Counted from the first letter of the stretch, positions 17,416 through 25,589 are shown. The stretch: DNA of 43,570 nucleotides from an uncultured Eggerthellaceae bacterium (GCA_937892845.1 CALBGP010000015.1:1-43570); one strand, 5' to 3'. A program made the numbers and translations. The notes: generated by a model from the sequence alone, not told the origin.

Positions 17416-17991
17416 ATGTCCCAGCTTACTGAGATTCGCTGGCATGCGCGCGCCGGGCAGGGCGCCGTCACTGCTGCGAAATTGGTTGCGGATACCGCAC
17501 TTCTGCAGGATTACTACATTCAGGCCATGCCTGAATACGGACCGGAGCGCACCGGCGCACCCCTCAAGGCGTTCACCCGCATCTGCTCGGAACCCATCGA
17601 GGTACACAACAACATCACCGAGCCCGGAATCGTCGTCGTGCTCGATGACACGCTGCTTGACTCGGTCGATGTGACCGAGGGCTTGAAGCAGGATGGAACC
17701 GTCATCCTCAATACGGTCATGACGGCTGATGAGGCTCGCGCGAAACTCGGCGTCGCCGATACCGTCAAGGTTGCGGTCGTCGATGCAACCGGGATCGCCA
17801 TGGATACCATCAAGAGGGATATGCCCAACACGCCCATCGTCGGCGCGTTGTCCAAGGTGACCGGCGTCGTCCCCGTTGACAAGGTCGAAGAGCGCCTCGT
17901 CATCACGTTCGGCAAGAAATTCACGCAAGAGATGATCGACGCGAATATCCAGTCTGTGAAGCGCGCGTTCGAGGAGGTGTCGCTGGCATGA
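17416..17991 (+). CDS. porG: 2-oxoacid:ferredoxin oxidoreductase, gamma subunit
   Basis: This is the gamma subunit of a four-subunit pyruvate (or related 2-oxoacid):ferredoxin oxidoreductase, which makes acyl-CoA, CO2 and reduced ferredoxin. The 191-residue product has the hallmark N-terminus EIRWHARAGQGAVTAAKL and QAMPEYGPERTGAPLKAF, then a Rossmann-like fold with VVVLDDTLL and VKVAVVDATGIA. The ATG at 17416 follows GAGAGGAG. A longer open frame reaching back to 16720 lies antisense to the CapA-family gene and is an artefact. Its ATGA overlap with porD starts a tightly coupled porG-porD-porA-porB operon. Confidence 0.95.
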   Translation: MSQLTEIRWHARAGQGAVTAAKLVADTALLQDYYIQAMPEYGPERTGAPLKAFTRICSEPIEVHNNITEPGIVVVLDDTLLDSVDVTEGLKQDGTVILNTVMTADEARAKLGVADTVKVAVVDATGIAMDTIKRDMPNTPIVGALSKVTGVVPVDKVEERLVITFGKKFTQEMIDANIQSVKRAFEEVSLA

Positions 17992-18305
17992 GCTGGGATG
18001 TGAGCAATTTCGAGAACTGGACTCCCCAGGAGATTCCCGCAGGTTTCGTCGCCCTTGAGGGCGGCAAGTCCGCCGAATACATCACCGGCGGCTGGCGCTC
18101 CATGCGTCCGCTGTGGGATGCCGATGCCTGCACCAGCTGCATGCTGTGCTGGATCGCATGCCCGGATTCGTCCATCTTGGTCAAGGATCGCGCCATGGTG
18201 GGCATCGACTACGACCATTGCAAGGGTTGCGGCGTCTGCGTGAAGGAATGCCGCTTCGGCGCCCTTGAGTATGTCACCGAAGCGGAAGCGAAGGAGGCCG
18301 AATAA
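17988..18305 (+). CDS. porD: 2-oxoacid:ferredoxin oxidoreductase, delta (ferredoxin) subunit
   Basis: The 105-residue delta subunit carries two [4Fe-4S] clusters that wire the catalytic core to external ferredoxin. The two ferredoxin motifs are CTSCMLCWIACP and CKGCGVCVKECR, each CxxCxxCxxxC, about 27 residues apart. The N-terminal part (WTPQEIPAGFVALEGGKSAEYITGGWRS cut at its middle by no obvious motif) matches the usual lead-in of PorD subunits. The gene overlaps porG by four bases (ATGA), and its stop overlaps the porA start (TAATG), so the three subunits are translationally coupled. All eight cluster cysteines are present. Confidence 0.95.
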   Translation: MSWDVSNFENWTPQEIPAGFVALEGGKSAEYITGGWRSMRPLWDADACTSCMLCWIACPDSSILVKDRAMVGIDYDHCKGCGVCVKECRFGALEYVTEAEAKEAE

Positions 18306-19492
18306 TGAGCGAGCACAAAGCCTTTTCCGCCACCGGCAACCAGATGATCGCCGAAGCCATGCGCCAGATCGATCCGGATGTCATGGCCGCCTATCCCATC
18401 ACTCCGCAGACCACCATCGTCGAGAACTTCGCCAAGTTTGTTGCTGACGGCCGCGTTCATACCGAACTCGTCGATGTCGAGTCCGAGCACTCTGCGCTGT
18501 CCGCCTGCATCGGCGCTTCTGCGGCAGGCGCGCGCGTGGCAACCGCCACGGCTTCCCAGGGCCTTGCGCTCATGTGGGAGGAGCTGCACATCGCGGCAGG
18601 CATGCGCTGCCCGATCGTCATGGCCAACGCGAACCGCACGCTGTCCGCGCCCATCAACATCCACGGCGACCATTCCGACGTCATGGGTGCCCGTGATACC
18701 GGATGGGTCATCTTCTTCGCTGAAACCGCCCAGGAGGCTTACGACAACACCGTCATCGCCTTCAAGGTGGCCGAAGATCCCCGCGTGCAGCTGCCTGTCA
18801 TGCCTACGCTTGACGGCTTCATCACCAGCCACGCGCTTGACCGCTGCGAGCTTGAAGAGGATGCAGTGGTCAAGGAATTCGTGGGCGAATACGTCGCTGC
18901 GCATCCGCTGCTCGATACCGACAACCCGGTCAGCCACGGCAACTTCGCCAACATCGGTTCCACGTACATGAAGACCCGCAAGCAGCTGCGAGATGCCCTT
19001 TGCGGCTCTCTGCCCGTCATCGAGGAGCACGGCAAAGCTTGGGCTCAGATTACCGGAAGGCCGTTCGAGCTGGTTGACACCTGGGGCACCGAGGATGCGG
19101 ATTGCATCGTTGTGGTCCTGGGTTCGGCTGCCGGAAACTGCCGCCACGTCGCCCGTGAACTGCGTGCCGCCGGCAAGAAGGTCGGCGTCGTGCGCCCCCG
19201 TGTCTTCCGTCCGTTCCCCACGCAGGCGGTTGCCGATGCGTGCAAGGGTGCCAAGGCCATCGCTGTGCTCGACCGCAGCGACTCCCTGGGAAGCCATGCT
19301 GCTCCCTTGGGCGCCGATGTCATGTCCGCTCTGTACCAGGCGGGTTGCACCGCTCCCGTGAAGAACTACCTTTACGGTTTGGGCGGCGCCGATGTGACCA
19401 CCGGTCTGGTGCATGAGGTGTTCTCCGATCTTGAGGCCATTGCCGCCGGTGAAGGCGACTGCAGCCTCAAGTATCTGGGCATTGAAGGTTAA
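18305..19492 (+). CDS. porA: 2-oxoacid:ferredoxin oxidoreductase, alpha subunit
   Basis: The 395-residue alpha subunit contributes the pyrimidine-binding face of the thiamine diphosphate site. It has AYPITPQTTIVE at about residues 29-40 and VDVESEHSALSACIGASAAG, both characteristic of PorA, then ATASQGLALMWEELHIAAG and ANRTLSAPINIHGDHSD. The C-terminal third is the transketolase-C-like domain (VVVLGSAAGNCRHVARELR, VGVVRPRVFRPFP, LDRSDSLGSHAAPL). These motifs fit pyruvate better than 2-oxoglutarate enzymes, but valine-type oxidoreductases are similar and substrate is not proven. It is third in the porGDAB operon, with a 14-nt gap to porB. Confidence 0.95.
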   Translation: MSEHKAFSATGNQMIAEAMRQIDPDVMAAYPITPQTTIVENFAKFVADGRVHTELVDVESEHSALSACIGASAAGARVATATASQGLALMWEELHIAAGMRCPIVMANANRTLSAPINIHGDHSDVMGARDTGWVIFFAETAQEAYDNTVIAFKVAEDPRVQLPVMPTLDGFITSHALDRCELEEDAVVKEFVGEYVAAHPLLDTDNPVSHGNFANIGSTYMKTRKQLRDALCGSLPVIEEHGKAWAQITGRPFELVDTWGTEDADCIVVVLGSAAGNCRHVARELRAAGKKVGVVRPRVFRPFPTQAVADACKGAKAIAVLDRSDSLGSHAAPLGADVMSALYQAGCTAPVKNYLYGLGGADVTTGLVHEVFSDLEAIAAGEGDCSLKYLGIEG

Positions 19493-19506
19493 GGAAGGTA
19501 GAGGAT

Positions 19507-20454
19507 ATGGCGAATATCAAAGAGCTCTCCGCCCGTCCGGAATGCCTGGCTCCCGGCCATCGCCTGTGCGGCGGCTGCGGTGCGTCCATCGCGGTGCGCC
19601 AGGTGCTGATGGGTGTTCCCGAGGATTCCCAGGTGGTCGTCGGCTGTGCGACCGGCTGCTTGGAAGTCTCCACCACCATCTATCCGTACACATCTTGGAA
19701 TGTTCCGTTCATCCATAACGCGTTCGAGAATTCCGCTGCTACGGTCTCCGGCATCGAGGCTGCCTTCAAGGGCATGCAGCGTGCAGGCAAGATCCCTGCT
19801 GATAAGAAGGTCAAGTTCGTGGCCTTCGGCGGCGACGGCGGTACCTACGACATCGGCCTGCAGTCCCTGTCCGGCGCCATGGAGCGCGGCCATGATATGG
19901 TCTATGTCTGCTACGACAACGGCGCATACATGAACACCGGCATCCAGCGTTCCTCCGCAACGCCGAAGGGCGCTTGGGCTACGACGTCTGAGGTCGGCAA
20001 GGTCGAACAGGGCAAGCCCCAGGTCCGCAAAGACCTCACGTCCATCATCGCCGCGCATGGCGTGCCGTATGTGGCGCAGTCCACAGTCGGTCACTGGAAG
20101 GACCTGGTCGCCAAGGCGGAGAAGGCCTTCGCGGTCGATGGCCCCGCATTCCTCAATGTCATGGCTCCGTGCCCTCGCGGCTGGCGCATCCCGTCCGATG
20201 CGACGTTGGAGATCTGCCGCTTGGCTGTGGATACGAAGTTCTGGCCCCTGTTCGAGGTTGAAAACGGCGTCTGGAAGCTCACTCCCGTCAAGGAGAAGAA
20301 CCTCAAGCCGCTTGAAGACTTCCTTCGTCCCCAGGGTCGTTTCAAGCATCTCTTCAAGCCTGGCAACGAGGCTCTGCTCGAGGAGCTCAGAAACGACGTC
20401 GAGCAGTACTGGAAGTATCTCGAGGGCCGCGTAGCAGGTTCCCAGGATCTCTAA
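19507..20454 (+). CDS. porB: 2-oxoacid:ferredoxin oxidoreductase, beta subunit
   Basis: The 315-residue beta subunit binds the thiamine diphosphate pyrophosphate and the proximal Fe-S cluster. The TPP motif is GGDGGTYDIGLQSLSGAMER near residue 108 with the downstream CYDNGAYMNTGIQRS. Cysteines C21 and C24 (HRLCGGCGAS), C47 and C51 and a later Cys in MAPCPRGW supply cluster ligands. ATPKGAWATTS and the APCPRGWRIP segment are typical of PorB. The site GGAAGGTAGAGG precedes the ATG. It closes the porGDAB operon. The gap after it holds a hairpin whose T-rich side serves the opposing aminotransferase gene. Confidence 0.96.
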   Translation: MANIKELSARPECLAPGHRLCGGCGASIAVRQVLMGVPEDSQVVVGCATGCLEVSTTIYPYTSWNVPFIHNAFENSAATVSGIEAAFKGMQRAGKIPADKKVKFVAFGGDGGTYDIGLQSLSGAMERGHDMVYVCYDNGAYMNTGIQRSSATPKGAWATTSEVGKVEQGKPQVRKDLTSIIAAHGVPYVAQSTVGHWKDLVAKAEKAFAVDGPAFLNVMAPCPRGWRIPSDATLEICRLAVDTKFWPLFEVENGVWKLTPVKEKNLKPLEDFLRPQGRFKHLFKPGNEALLEELRNDVEQYWKYLEGRVAGSQDL

Positions 20455-20487
20455 GATCGTGCGGTCGGTTTCCGCGAAGCCCCGCAT

Positions 20488-20533
20488 TTGATAAGAAAAC
20501 GCCCGCCCGGTCCAGATGGATCAGGCGGGCGTT
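20488..20533 (-). terminator. Terminator of the aminotransferase gene, between convergent genes
   Basis: A perfect 10-bp stem, AACGCCCGCC (20498-20507) with GGCGGGCGTT (20524-20533), is followed on the minus strand by TTTTCTTATC. It therefore terminates the minus-strand gene best. It may also slow plus-strand polymerase leaving porB. Confidence 0.85.
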
Positions 20534-20570
20534 GCTCATCTCCGGCGCGAGGGTGCCGCATCGTGCGGGG

Positions 20571-21854
20571 TTAGCCCCTTTCGGCCAAGATGGCTTCGAC
20601 CGAAGCAAGCTTCACGCAGCAGACGAATATCTCCATGGCTTCTGCAAGCTCTTCGATGGAGGGCAGGGTGGGGGCGATGCGGATGTTGCTGTCATGCGGG
20701 TCGCATCTCAGCGGCCAGGTTGCGCCTGCGCCTGTCATGGTGACGCCTGCTTGCTTTGCGAGTTCGACGGTGCGTTTCGCCGTGCCGTCATATCCTGTGA
20801 AGCTGACGAAGTAGCCCCCTTCGGGCTTGCTCCATGTTGCGCATCCGGTTCCCGCAAGCCCGGACTCCAATATTCTGTCCACTTCGTCGAACTTGGGTGC
20901 GATGATGGCCGCATGCTTTTCCATATGGTCTTCAATGCCCGCTAGGTCTCCGAAGAATCTGACGTGGCGGAGTTGGTTGAGCTTGTCGTAGCCAACCGTT
21001 TGGATTCCGATGCGCTTTTCTATTTCGGCGATGTTTTCTGCGCTGGCCGCCACCGCTGCGATTCCCGCGCCTGGCAGCGTGATCTTGCTCGTGCTTGCGA
21101 ACTTGAAGTAACGGTCGGGATTGCCTGCCCGTTCGCATGCCGCGGCGATGTCTGCGACCTTGCCATGCTCGCTGCGCAGGTGATGGACGCAGTACGCGTT
21201 GTCCCAGAAGATGCGGAAGTCCGCGGCCGCGCACTCCATGCCCGCAAGCCTCTCTACCGTTTCGTCGGAATACGTGATGCCGCTGGGATTTGCGTATTGC
21301 GGGACGCACCAGATTCCCTTGACGGAGGCGTCATTGCGGACCAGGCGTTCGACTTCGTCCATGTCGGGCCCGCCGTCATTGCAGGGGATCGGAATCATCT
21401 GGATGCCGAAGGATTCCGTGATGGCGAAATGCCGGTCGTAACCCGGTACGGGGCAAAGCCATTTGACGGGCATCTCGTCTTTCCAGGGGGCTTGACCGAG
21501 GTAGCCATGGACATATCCGTGGCAGACGAGGTCGTACATGATGTTGAGGCTCGAATTGCCGAAGACGCAGACGCGTTCGGGATCGTGCTCCATCATCTGC
21601 CCCATGAGCCTGCGCGCTTCGGGGATTCCGGCGCATACGCCGTAGTTTCGGCAGTCCGTGCCGTCTTCGGCGAAAAGGAGGGCGTCGGAGCCGAGGATAT
21701 CAAGCATGGGGAGGCTGAGTTCGAGCTGTGCGGGGGAGGGTTTGCCTCGGGCCATGTTGAGCGAAAGCCCCTTCGCCGCGAACTTCGCGTGCTCTGCCTC
21801 CAGCTCATCTTTGAGAGCTTCAAGCTGTCTGTCGGTCATGTCTGAGTAAGCCAC
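20571..21854 (-). CDS. Class I aminotransferase, aspartate type
   Basis: This PLP enzyme probably transfers the amino group of aspartate (or another amino acid) to 2-oxoglutarate. The 427-residue sequence fits the atypical actinobacterial aspartate aminotransferase group: LNMARGKPSPAQLELS, GVCAGIPEARRLMG, CVFGNSSLNIMYD, CPVPGYDRHFAITE, PQYANPSGITYS, FWDNAYCVHHL with the PLP-binding Asp, and FASTSKITLPGAGI with the Schiff-base Lys (about residue 257). I chose the GTG at 21854 because AGGAG lies six bases before it; the frame extends to 21905 without a ribosome site, and an ATG at 21839 lacks one too. It is monocistronic, convergent with the por operon and divergent from the proline symporter. 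The substrate call is by family resemblance. Confidence 0.88.
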   Translation of the reverse strand: MAYSDMTDRQLEALKDELEAEHAKFAAKGLSLNMARGKPSPAQLELSLPMLDILGSDALLFAEDGTDCRNYGVCAGIPEARRLMGQMMEHDPERVCVFGNSSLNIMYDLVCHGYVHGYLGQAPWKDEMPVKWLCPVPGYDRHFAITESFGIQMIPIPCNDGGPDMDEVERLVRNDASVKGIWCVPQYANPSGITYSDETVERLAGMECAAADFRIFWDNAYCVHHLRSEHGKVADIAAACERAGNPDRYFKFASTSKITLPGAGIAAVAASAENIAEIEKRIGIQTVGYDKLNQLRHVRFFGDLAGIEDHMEKHAAIIAPKFDEVDRILESGLAGTGCATWSKPEGGYFVSFTGYDGTAKRTVELAKQAGVTMTGAGATWPLRCDPHDSNIRIAPTLPSIEELAEAMEIFVCCVKLASVEAILAERG

Positions 21855-22011
21855 GAGTTCTCCTGTCCCGGCTCTTGAGCCGTTTGCTCGGTCGCGAGGC
21901 GGCATCGATGGACGGCGGCCGCCGGCGCCTGTGTCCGTAGCGATGATACGCCAAAACGGTGCGGTTCGCCCGATGCGTCGGCCACTCCACTGAATTAAAG
22001 CGTTTTCGCGA

Positions 22012-22038
22012 TTCGAGGCTGCTTGTTTCCCGTATAAT
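22012..22038 (+). promoter_or_regulatory. Promoter of the sodium/proline symporter gene
   Basis: A perfect TATAAT lies at 22033-22038, 30 nt before the start codon. The best -35 nearby is the weak TTCGAG at 22012-22017 with only 15-bp spacing, so an activator may be needed. The rest of 21855-22068 shows nothing clear. Confidence 0.5.
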
Positions 22039-22068
22039 CGGCTGGTCTGTGTATCGGAAAGGACTGAT

Positions 22069-23637
22069 ATGGCTCATAACGACTTTTTCGTCGTGCTGGC
22101 GATGGCTCTGTACTTCATCGTCGTGCTCGCTGTAGGATTTTTCTATCTGAGGAAATCCAACAAGGATTCTGAAAGCTACTTCCTTGGAGGCAGGGGCCTG
22201 GGGCCATGGCTTACCGCTCTTTCCGCCGAAGCAAGCGATATGTCCGGCTGGCTGCTCATGGGCCTTCCCGGCATCGCATACTTCACCGGCGCTTCCGACG
22301 CCATGTGGACGGCCATCGGCCTGGCCATTGGAACCTATCTCAACTGGAAGTTCGTCGCCAAGCGTCTGCGCAAGTATTCCGAGGTTGCCGGCAACTCCAT
22401 CACCTTGCCCGACTTCTTCAGCAACCGCTTCCATGACTCCAAGCGCATTCTCATGAGCGTCGCAGCTGTAATCATCCTTTTGTTCTTCTGCATCTATTGC
22501 GGCAGCTGCTTCGTCACGTGCGGAAAGCTGTTCTCGACACTGTTCGGGCTTGATTACACCACCATGATGATCTTGGGCGCCCTCGTTGTCTTCGTCTATA
22601 CCTTCGTCGGCGGCTACCTTTCCGTCTGCACCACCGACCTTATCCAGGGCAGCATCATGATCTGCGCCTTGGTGATCGTTTTCGTCGGCAGCGTCGGTAT
22701 GGCCGGCGGCGTGGAGAATACCGTGGCGTTTCTAAGCGATATCCCCGGATTCCTGTCCGCCACCTATGTTGCCAATCCGGTTTTGGGCCCCGATGGGCAG
22801 CAGCTCGTTGAAAACGGCCTTCCGGTGTTCGGAGATGCCCTGCTTTACGGGTCCGGTGCCATCACCATCATCAGCTGCCTTGCATGGGGTCTCGGTTACT
22901 TCGGCATGCCCCAGGTTCTGGTCCGATTCATGAGCGTCCGTCACTCCGATGAGATCAAGAAGAGCCGCGTCATCGCGACCGTGTGGGTGGTCATCTCCCT
23001 TGCTGCTGCCGTGTGCATCGGCCTTGTAGGCCGCGCAGCACTTCCGACGGCGTTTCTCACGGCATCTTCTGCTGAGTCCATCTTCGTGCTGCTTGCTCAG
23101 ATCATGCTTCCCTCGTTCGTGTGCGGTTTGGTCGTCTCGGGCATTTTCGCCGCGACCATGTCCTCATCTTCGAGCTATCTGCTGATTGCAGGCTCCGCCA
23201 TCTCCCAGAATCTCTACAAGGGTCTGATCAACAAAAACGCCTCCGAGGCTCAGACCATGTTCGTGTCACGTTTGGCGCTGACGGTCATCTTGCTGTTCGG
23301 CATCATCATCTCGCTCGATCAGAACTCTTCCATCTTCCAGGTGGTTTCCTACGCGTGGGCGGGTTTCGGCGCCAGCTTCGGCCCTCTGATGCTTCTGAGC
23401 CTGTATTGGCGTAGGACGAATGCCCAAGGGGCGCTGGCGGGTATGCTGACGGGTGCTGTGACCGTTATCGTGTGGAGCACCTTCATCAAACCGCTCGGGG
23501 GAATCTTCGGCATCTACGAGCTTCTGCCGGGTTTCATCCTGTCCGCTCTCGCAATCGTGATCGTGTCGAAATTGACGGCCGAGCCTTCCCAGGAAGTGCT
23601 TGACGAATTCGACCACTACATGGAGGCGGATGCGTGA
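22069..23637 (+). CDS. putP: Sodium/proline symporter (SSS family)
   Basis: PutP imports proline with sodium across the cytoplasmic membrane, for nutrition or osmoprotection. The 522-residue product has the usual length and about 13 hydrophobic helices. Family signatures are YFLGGRGLGPWLTALSAEASDMSGWLLMG split over helix 2 (key parts GGRGLGPW and SDMSGWLLMGLPG), GNSITLPDFFSNRF, TFVGGYLSVCTTDLIQG, GYFGMPQVLVRFMSVR and FAATMSSSSSYLLIAGSA, which includes the serine-rich Na+ site. The ATG follows GGAAAGGA. It stands alone behind its own promoter. No proline catabolic gene (putA) is nearby, so the physiological role could be osmotic or feed another pathway. Confidence 0.92.
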   Translation: MAHNDFFVVLAMALYFIVVLAVGFFYLRKSNKDSESYFLGGRGLGPWLTALSAEASDMSGWLLMGLPGIAYFTGASDAMWTAIGLAIGTYLNWKFVAKRLRKYSEVAGNSITLPDFFSNRFHDSKRILMSVAAVIILLFFCIYCGSCFVTCGKLFSTLFGLDYTTMMILGALVVFVYTFVGGYLSVCTTDLIQGSIMICALVIVFVGSVGMAGGVENTVAFLSDIPGFLSATYVANPVLGPDGQQLVENGLPVFGDALLYGSGAITIISCLAWGLGYFGMPQVLVRFMSVRHSDEIKKSRVIATVWVVISLAAAVCIGLVGRAALPTAFLTASSAESIFVLLAQIMLPSFVCGLVVSGIFAATMSSSSSYLLIAGSAISQNLYKGLINKNASEAQTMFVSRLALTVILLFGIIISLDQNSSIFQVVSYAWAGFGASFGPLMLLSLYWRRTNAQGALAGMLTGAVTVIVWSTFIKPLGGIFGIYELLPGFILSALAIVIVSKLTAEPSQEVLDEFDHYMEADA

Positions 23638-23904
23638 TTCGGATGTGCGGATCCGATCCGTCTTGAGCGAAAACGGGAAACGGAAGAAAGCGGGCCTCAT
23701 CGGTCCGCTTTCTGTTGAAAAGCCCTCGGAACGAAAGATATGAGGGGCGCGTGCGTGAGAAAAAAAATTGAAAAAAGTTGTGGACGAATGACGGTAAAAT
23801 AGCGGCAAAGGGAGCGAAAAGGGGAGAGGCATACGCCTGTGAACTGGGGAAATGCCATTTGAGGACGAATTATGCAGTGGAGACGCCCGGAGGCGTGAAA
23901 GATA

Positions 23905-23933
23905 TTGACACAGCCCTTGGCTTCCCGTATTAT
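23905..23933 (+). promoter_or_regulatory. Strong promoter of the tRNA-Tyr-Thr-Met-tuf operon
   Basis: A perfect -35 TTGACA (23905-23910) is separated by 17 bp from TATTAT (23928-23933). Transcription should start near 23940, right at the base of the leader hairpin. This is the best promoter match in the window, as expected for stable RNA and EF-Tu expression. Confidence 0.85.
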
Positions 23934-23940
23934 TCTCCGA

Positions 23941-23976
23941 GTCGCCGCGCGGGGCTCTGAAAGAAGCCCAGGCGAC
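23941..23976 (+). other. 5' leader hairpin of the tRNA-tuf transcript
   Basis: GTCGCC (23941-23946) pairs with GGCGAC (23971-23976), and GGGCT pairs with AGCCC inside, around the loop CTGAAAGA. The stem begins at the predicted transcription start. A second TATAAT (23997-24002) lies 19 nt before tRNA-Tyr and may be another promoter. Confidence 0.5.
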
Positions 23977-24020
23977 AGGCAGCTTGATAATGCACATATA
24001 ATCGAGCACTTTGATGAACT

Positions 24021-24105
24021 GGGCGTGTGCCCGAGTGGTTAAAGGGGACGGGCTGTAAACCCGTTGACTATGTCTACCTAGGTTCGAATCCTAGCGCGCC
24101 CACCA
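24021..24105 (+). tRNA. tRNA-Tyr (anticodon GTA)
   Basis: This is an 85-nt class II tRNA. The acceptor GGGCGTG pairs with CGCGCCC, the anticodon stem ACGGG/CCCGT has loop CTGTAAA (anticodon GTA), a long variable arm follows, the T loop is GTTCGAATC, and CCA is encoded at 24103-24105. It is first in the tRNA-tuf operon. Confidence 0.95.
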
Positions 24106-24110
24106 CTAAT

Positions 24111-24186
24111 GCCCGTGTAGCTCAGCAGGTAGAGCACTTCGTTGGTAACGAAGAGGTCACCGGTTCAAGTCCGGTCGCGGGCTCCA
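24111..24186 (+). tRNA. tRNA-Thr (anticodon GGT)
   Basis: The acceptor GCCCGTG pairs with CGCGGGC, the anticodon stem CTTCG/CGAAG holds loop TTGGTAA (anticodon GGT), the discriminator is T and CCA is encoded. It lies 5 nt after tRNA-Tyr. Confidence 0.95.
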
Positions 24187-24197
24187 GTTTATCAAAT

Positions 24198-24274
24198 GGC
24201 GGTGTAGCTCAGTTGGTTAGAGCACACGGTTCATACCCGTGGCGTCACTGGTTCGAATCCAGTCACCGCTACCA
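24198..24274 (+). tRNA. tRNA-Met, elongator (anticodon CAT)
   Basis: The anticodon stem CACGG/CCGTG holds loop TTCATAC, and CCA is encoded. The acceptor pairs GGCGGTG with CACCGCT, so the first pair is G-U. The anticodon stem lacks the three G-C pairs of initiator tRNAs, so this is an elongator; a tRNA-Ile with modified CAT is the remaining alternative. Confidence 0.88.
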
Positions 24275-24285
24275 TTTGTATTGCG

Positions 24286-24306
24286 CACGCGCCTATATGG
24301 CGCGTG
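24286..24306 (+). other. Hairpin between tRNA-Met and tuf
   Basis: A perfect 8-bp stem, CACGCGCC/GGCGCGTG, closes a TATAT loop. Only TATTAATAT follows, so it is not a strong terminator. It may mark RNA processing that separates the tRNAs from the tuf message. Confidence 0.45.
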
Positions 24307-24364
24307 TATTAATATCGAGTTAGTTATGCATCCCCAAAGGATGGAATTCCCAAGAGGAGGAATA

Positions 24365-25567
24365 ATGGCTAAGGCGAAATTTGAGCGCAGCAAGCCGCAT
24401 GTTAACATCGGTACCATCGGTCACGTTGACCATGGCAAGACCACTCTGACTGCTGCAATCTCCAAGACCCTGTCCAGCAACGACGGATCCCACGGCACCG
24501 CAACTGCTGACTTCACTGCCTTCGACATGATCGACAAGGCACCCGAAGAGCGCGAGCGTGGTATCACCATCTCCATCGCTCACATCGAGTATCAGACCGA
24601 CACTCGTCACTATGCTCATGTTGACTGCCCCGGCCATGCCGACTACGTCAAGAACATGATCACCGGTGCTGCCCAGATGGACGGCGCTATCCTGGTTATC
24701 GCCGCTACCGACGGCCCCATGGCTCAGACCCGCGAGCACATCCTGCTCGCCCGTCAGGTTGGCGTTCCCTACATCGTTGTCTTCCTGAACAAGTGCGACA
24801 TGGTCGACGACGAGGAGCTCATCGAGCTCGTCGAGATGGAAGTTCGCGAGCTGCTCGACAGCTACGAGTTCCCCGGAGACGACACCCCGATCATTCGCGG
24901 TTCTGCTCTGAAGGCTCTCGAGGGCGATCCGGTCTGGCAGGAGAAGATTTGGGAGCTCATGGATGCTGTCGACGCGTACATCCCCACTCCCGAGCGCATG
25001 GTTGACAAGCCGTTCCTGATGGCTGTCGAAGACACCATGACCATCACCGGTCGTGGCACCGTTGCTACCGGCCGTGTTGAGCGTGGCGTTCTGCATGTCA
25101 ACGATCCCCTGGAGATCGTCGGTATCCGCGAGACCGCTAAGACCACCTGCACCGGTATTGAGATGTTCCGCAAGCTCCTCGACGAGGCTCAGGCTGGCGA
25201 CAACATCGGCTGCCTGCTCCGTGGCGTCAAGCGTGAGGACATCGTCCGTGGCCAGGTTCTCTGCAAGCCCGGCAGCGTGACCCCGCACACCGAGTTCATG
25301 GGTCAGGTCTACATCCTCACCAAGGAAGAGGGTGGCCGTCATACCCCGTTCTTCGATGGCTATCGTCCTCAGTTCTACTTCCGCACCACCGACGTTACCG
25401 GTGTTGCACACCTGCCCGAGGGCACCGAGATGGTTATGCCCGGCGACAACGTTGAGCTTCGTGGCGAACTGATTCACCCCATCGCCATGGAAGAGGGTCT
25501 GCGCTTCGCTATCCGCGAGGGTGGCCGCACCGTTGGCTCTGGCCGCGTCACCAAAATCCTGAAGTAG
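24365..25567 (+). CDS. tuf: Elongation factor Tu
   Basis: EF-Tu delivers aminoacyl-tRNA to the ribosome in a GTP-dependent cycle. The 400-residue product shows G1 GHVDHGKTT (19-27), the effector region with KAPEERERGITIS, G3 DCPGHADY, G4 NKCDMVDD and G5 GSALKALEG, followed by beta-barrel domains 2 and 3 ending GRTVGSGRVTKILK. The length is normal. A strong AGAGGAGGAAT site precedes the ATG; the open frame that starts in tRNA-Met is not used. Gene order tRNA-Tyr-tRNA-Thr-tRNA-Met-tuf resembles the tRNA-tufB operon of proteobacteria. Codon use is strongly biased, as expected for one of the most abundant proteins. Confidence 0.99.
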   Translation: MAKAKFERSKPHVNIGTIGHVDHGKTTLTAAISKTLSSNDGSHGTATADFTAFDMIDKAPEERERGITISIAHIEYQTDTRHYAHVDCPGHADYVKNMITGAAQMDGAILVIAATDGPMAQTREHILLARQVGVPYIVVFLNKCDMVDDEELIELVEMEVRELLDSYEFPGDDTPIIRGSALKALEGDPVWQEKIWELMDAVDAYIPTPERMVDKPFLMAVEDTMTITGRGTVATGRVERGVLHVNDPLEIVGIRETAKTTCTGIEMFRKLLDEAQAGDNIGCLLRGVKREDIVRGQVLCKPGSVTPHTEFMGQVYILTKEEGGRHTPFFDGYRPQFYFRTTDVTGVAHLPEGTEMVMPGDNVELRGELIHPIAMEEGLRFAIREGGRTVGSGRVTKILK

Positions 25568-25589
25568 TTCAGGCTTCAAAATTGTTACA

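Larger units (their letters stand above)
23638..24020 (+). promoter_or_regulatory. Gene-free region before the tRNA-tuf operon
   Basis: No convincing gene is present; a 60-codon frame at 23778-23960 has no ribosome site or recognisable composition. It holds a hairpin after putP (AGAAAGCGG at 23685-23693 with CCGCTTTCT at 23705-23713, no T-run), an A-rich tract near 23760 with TAAAAT at 23795, a small stem ACGCC/GGCGT near 23885-23898, the strong promoter at 23905-23933, a leader hairpin at 23941-23976 and a second TATAAT at 23997-24002. Confidence 0.6.

Noticed and set aside
23778..23960. 60-codon frame before the tRNA-tuf operon
   Set aside because: It spans the strong promoter, lacks a ribosome site and has no coherent hydrophobic or domain pattern.
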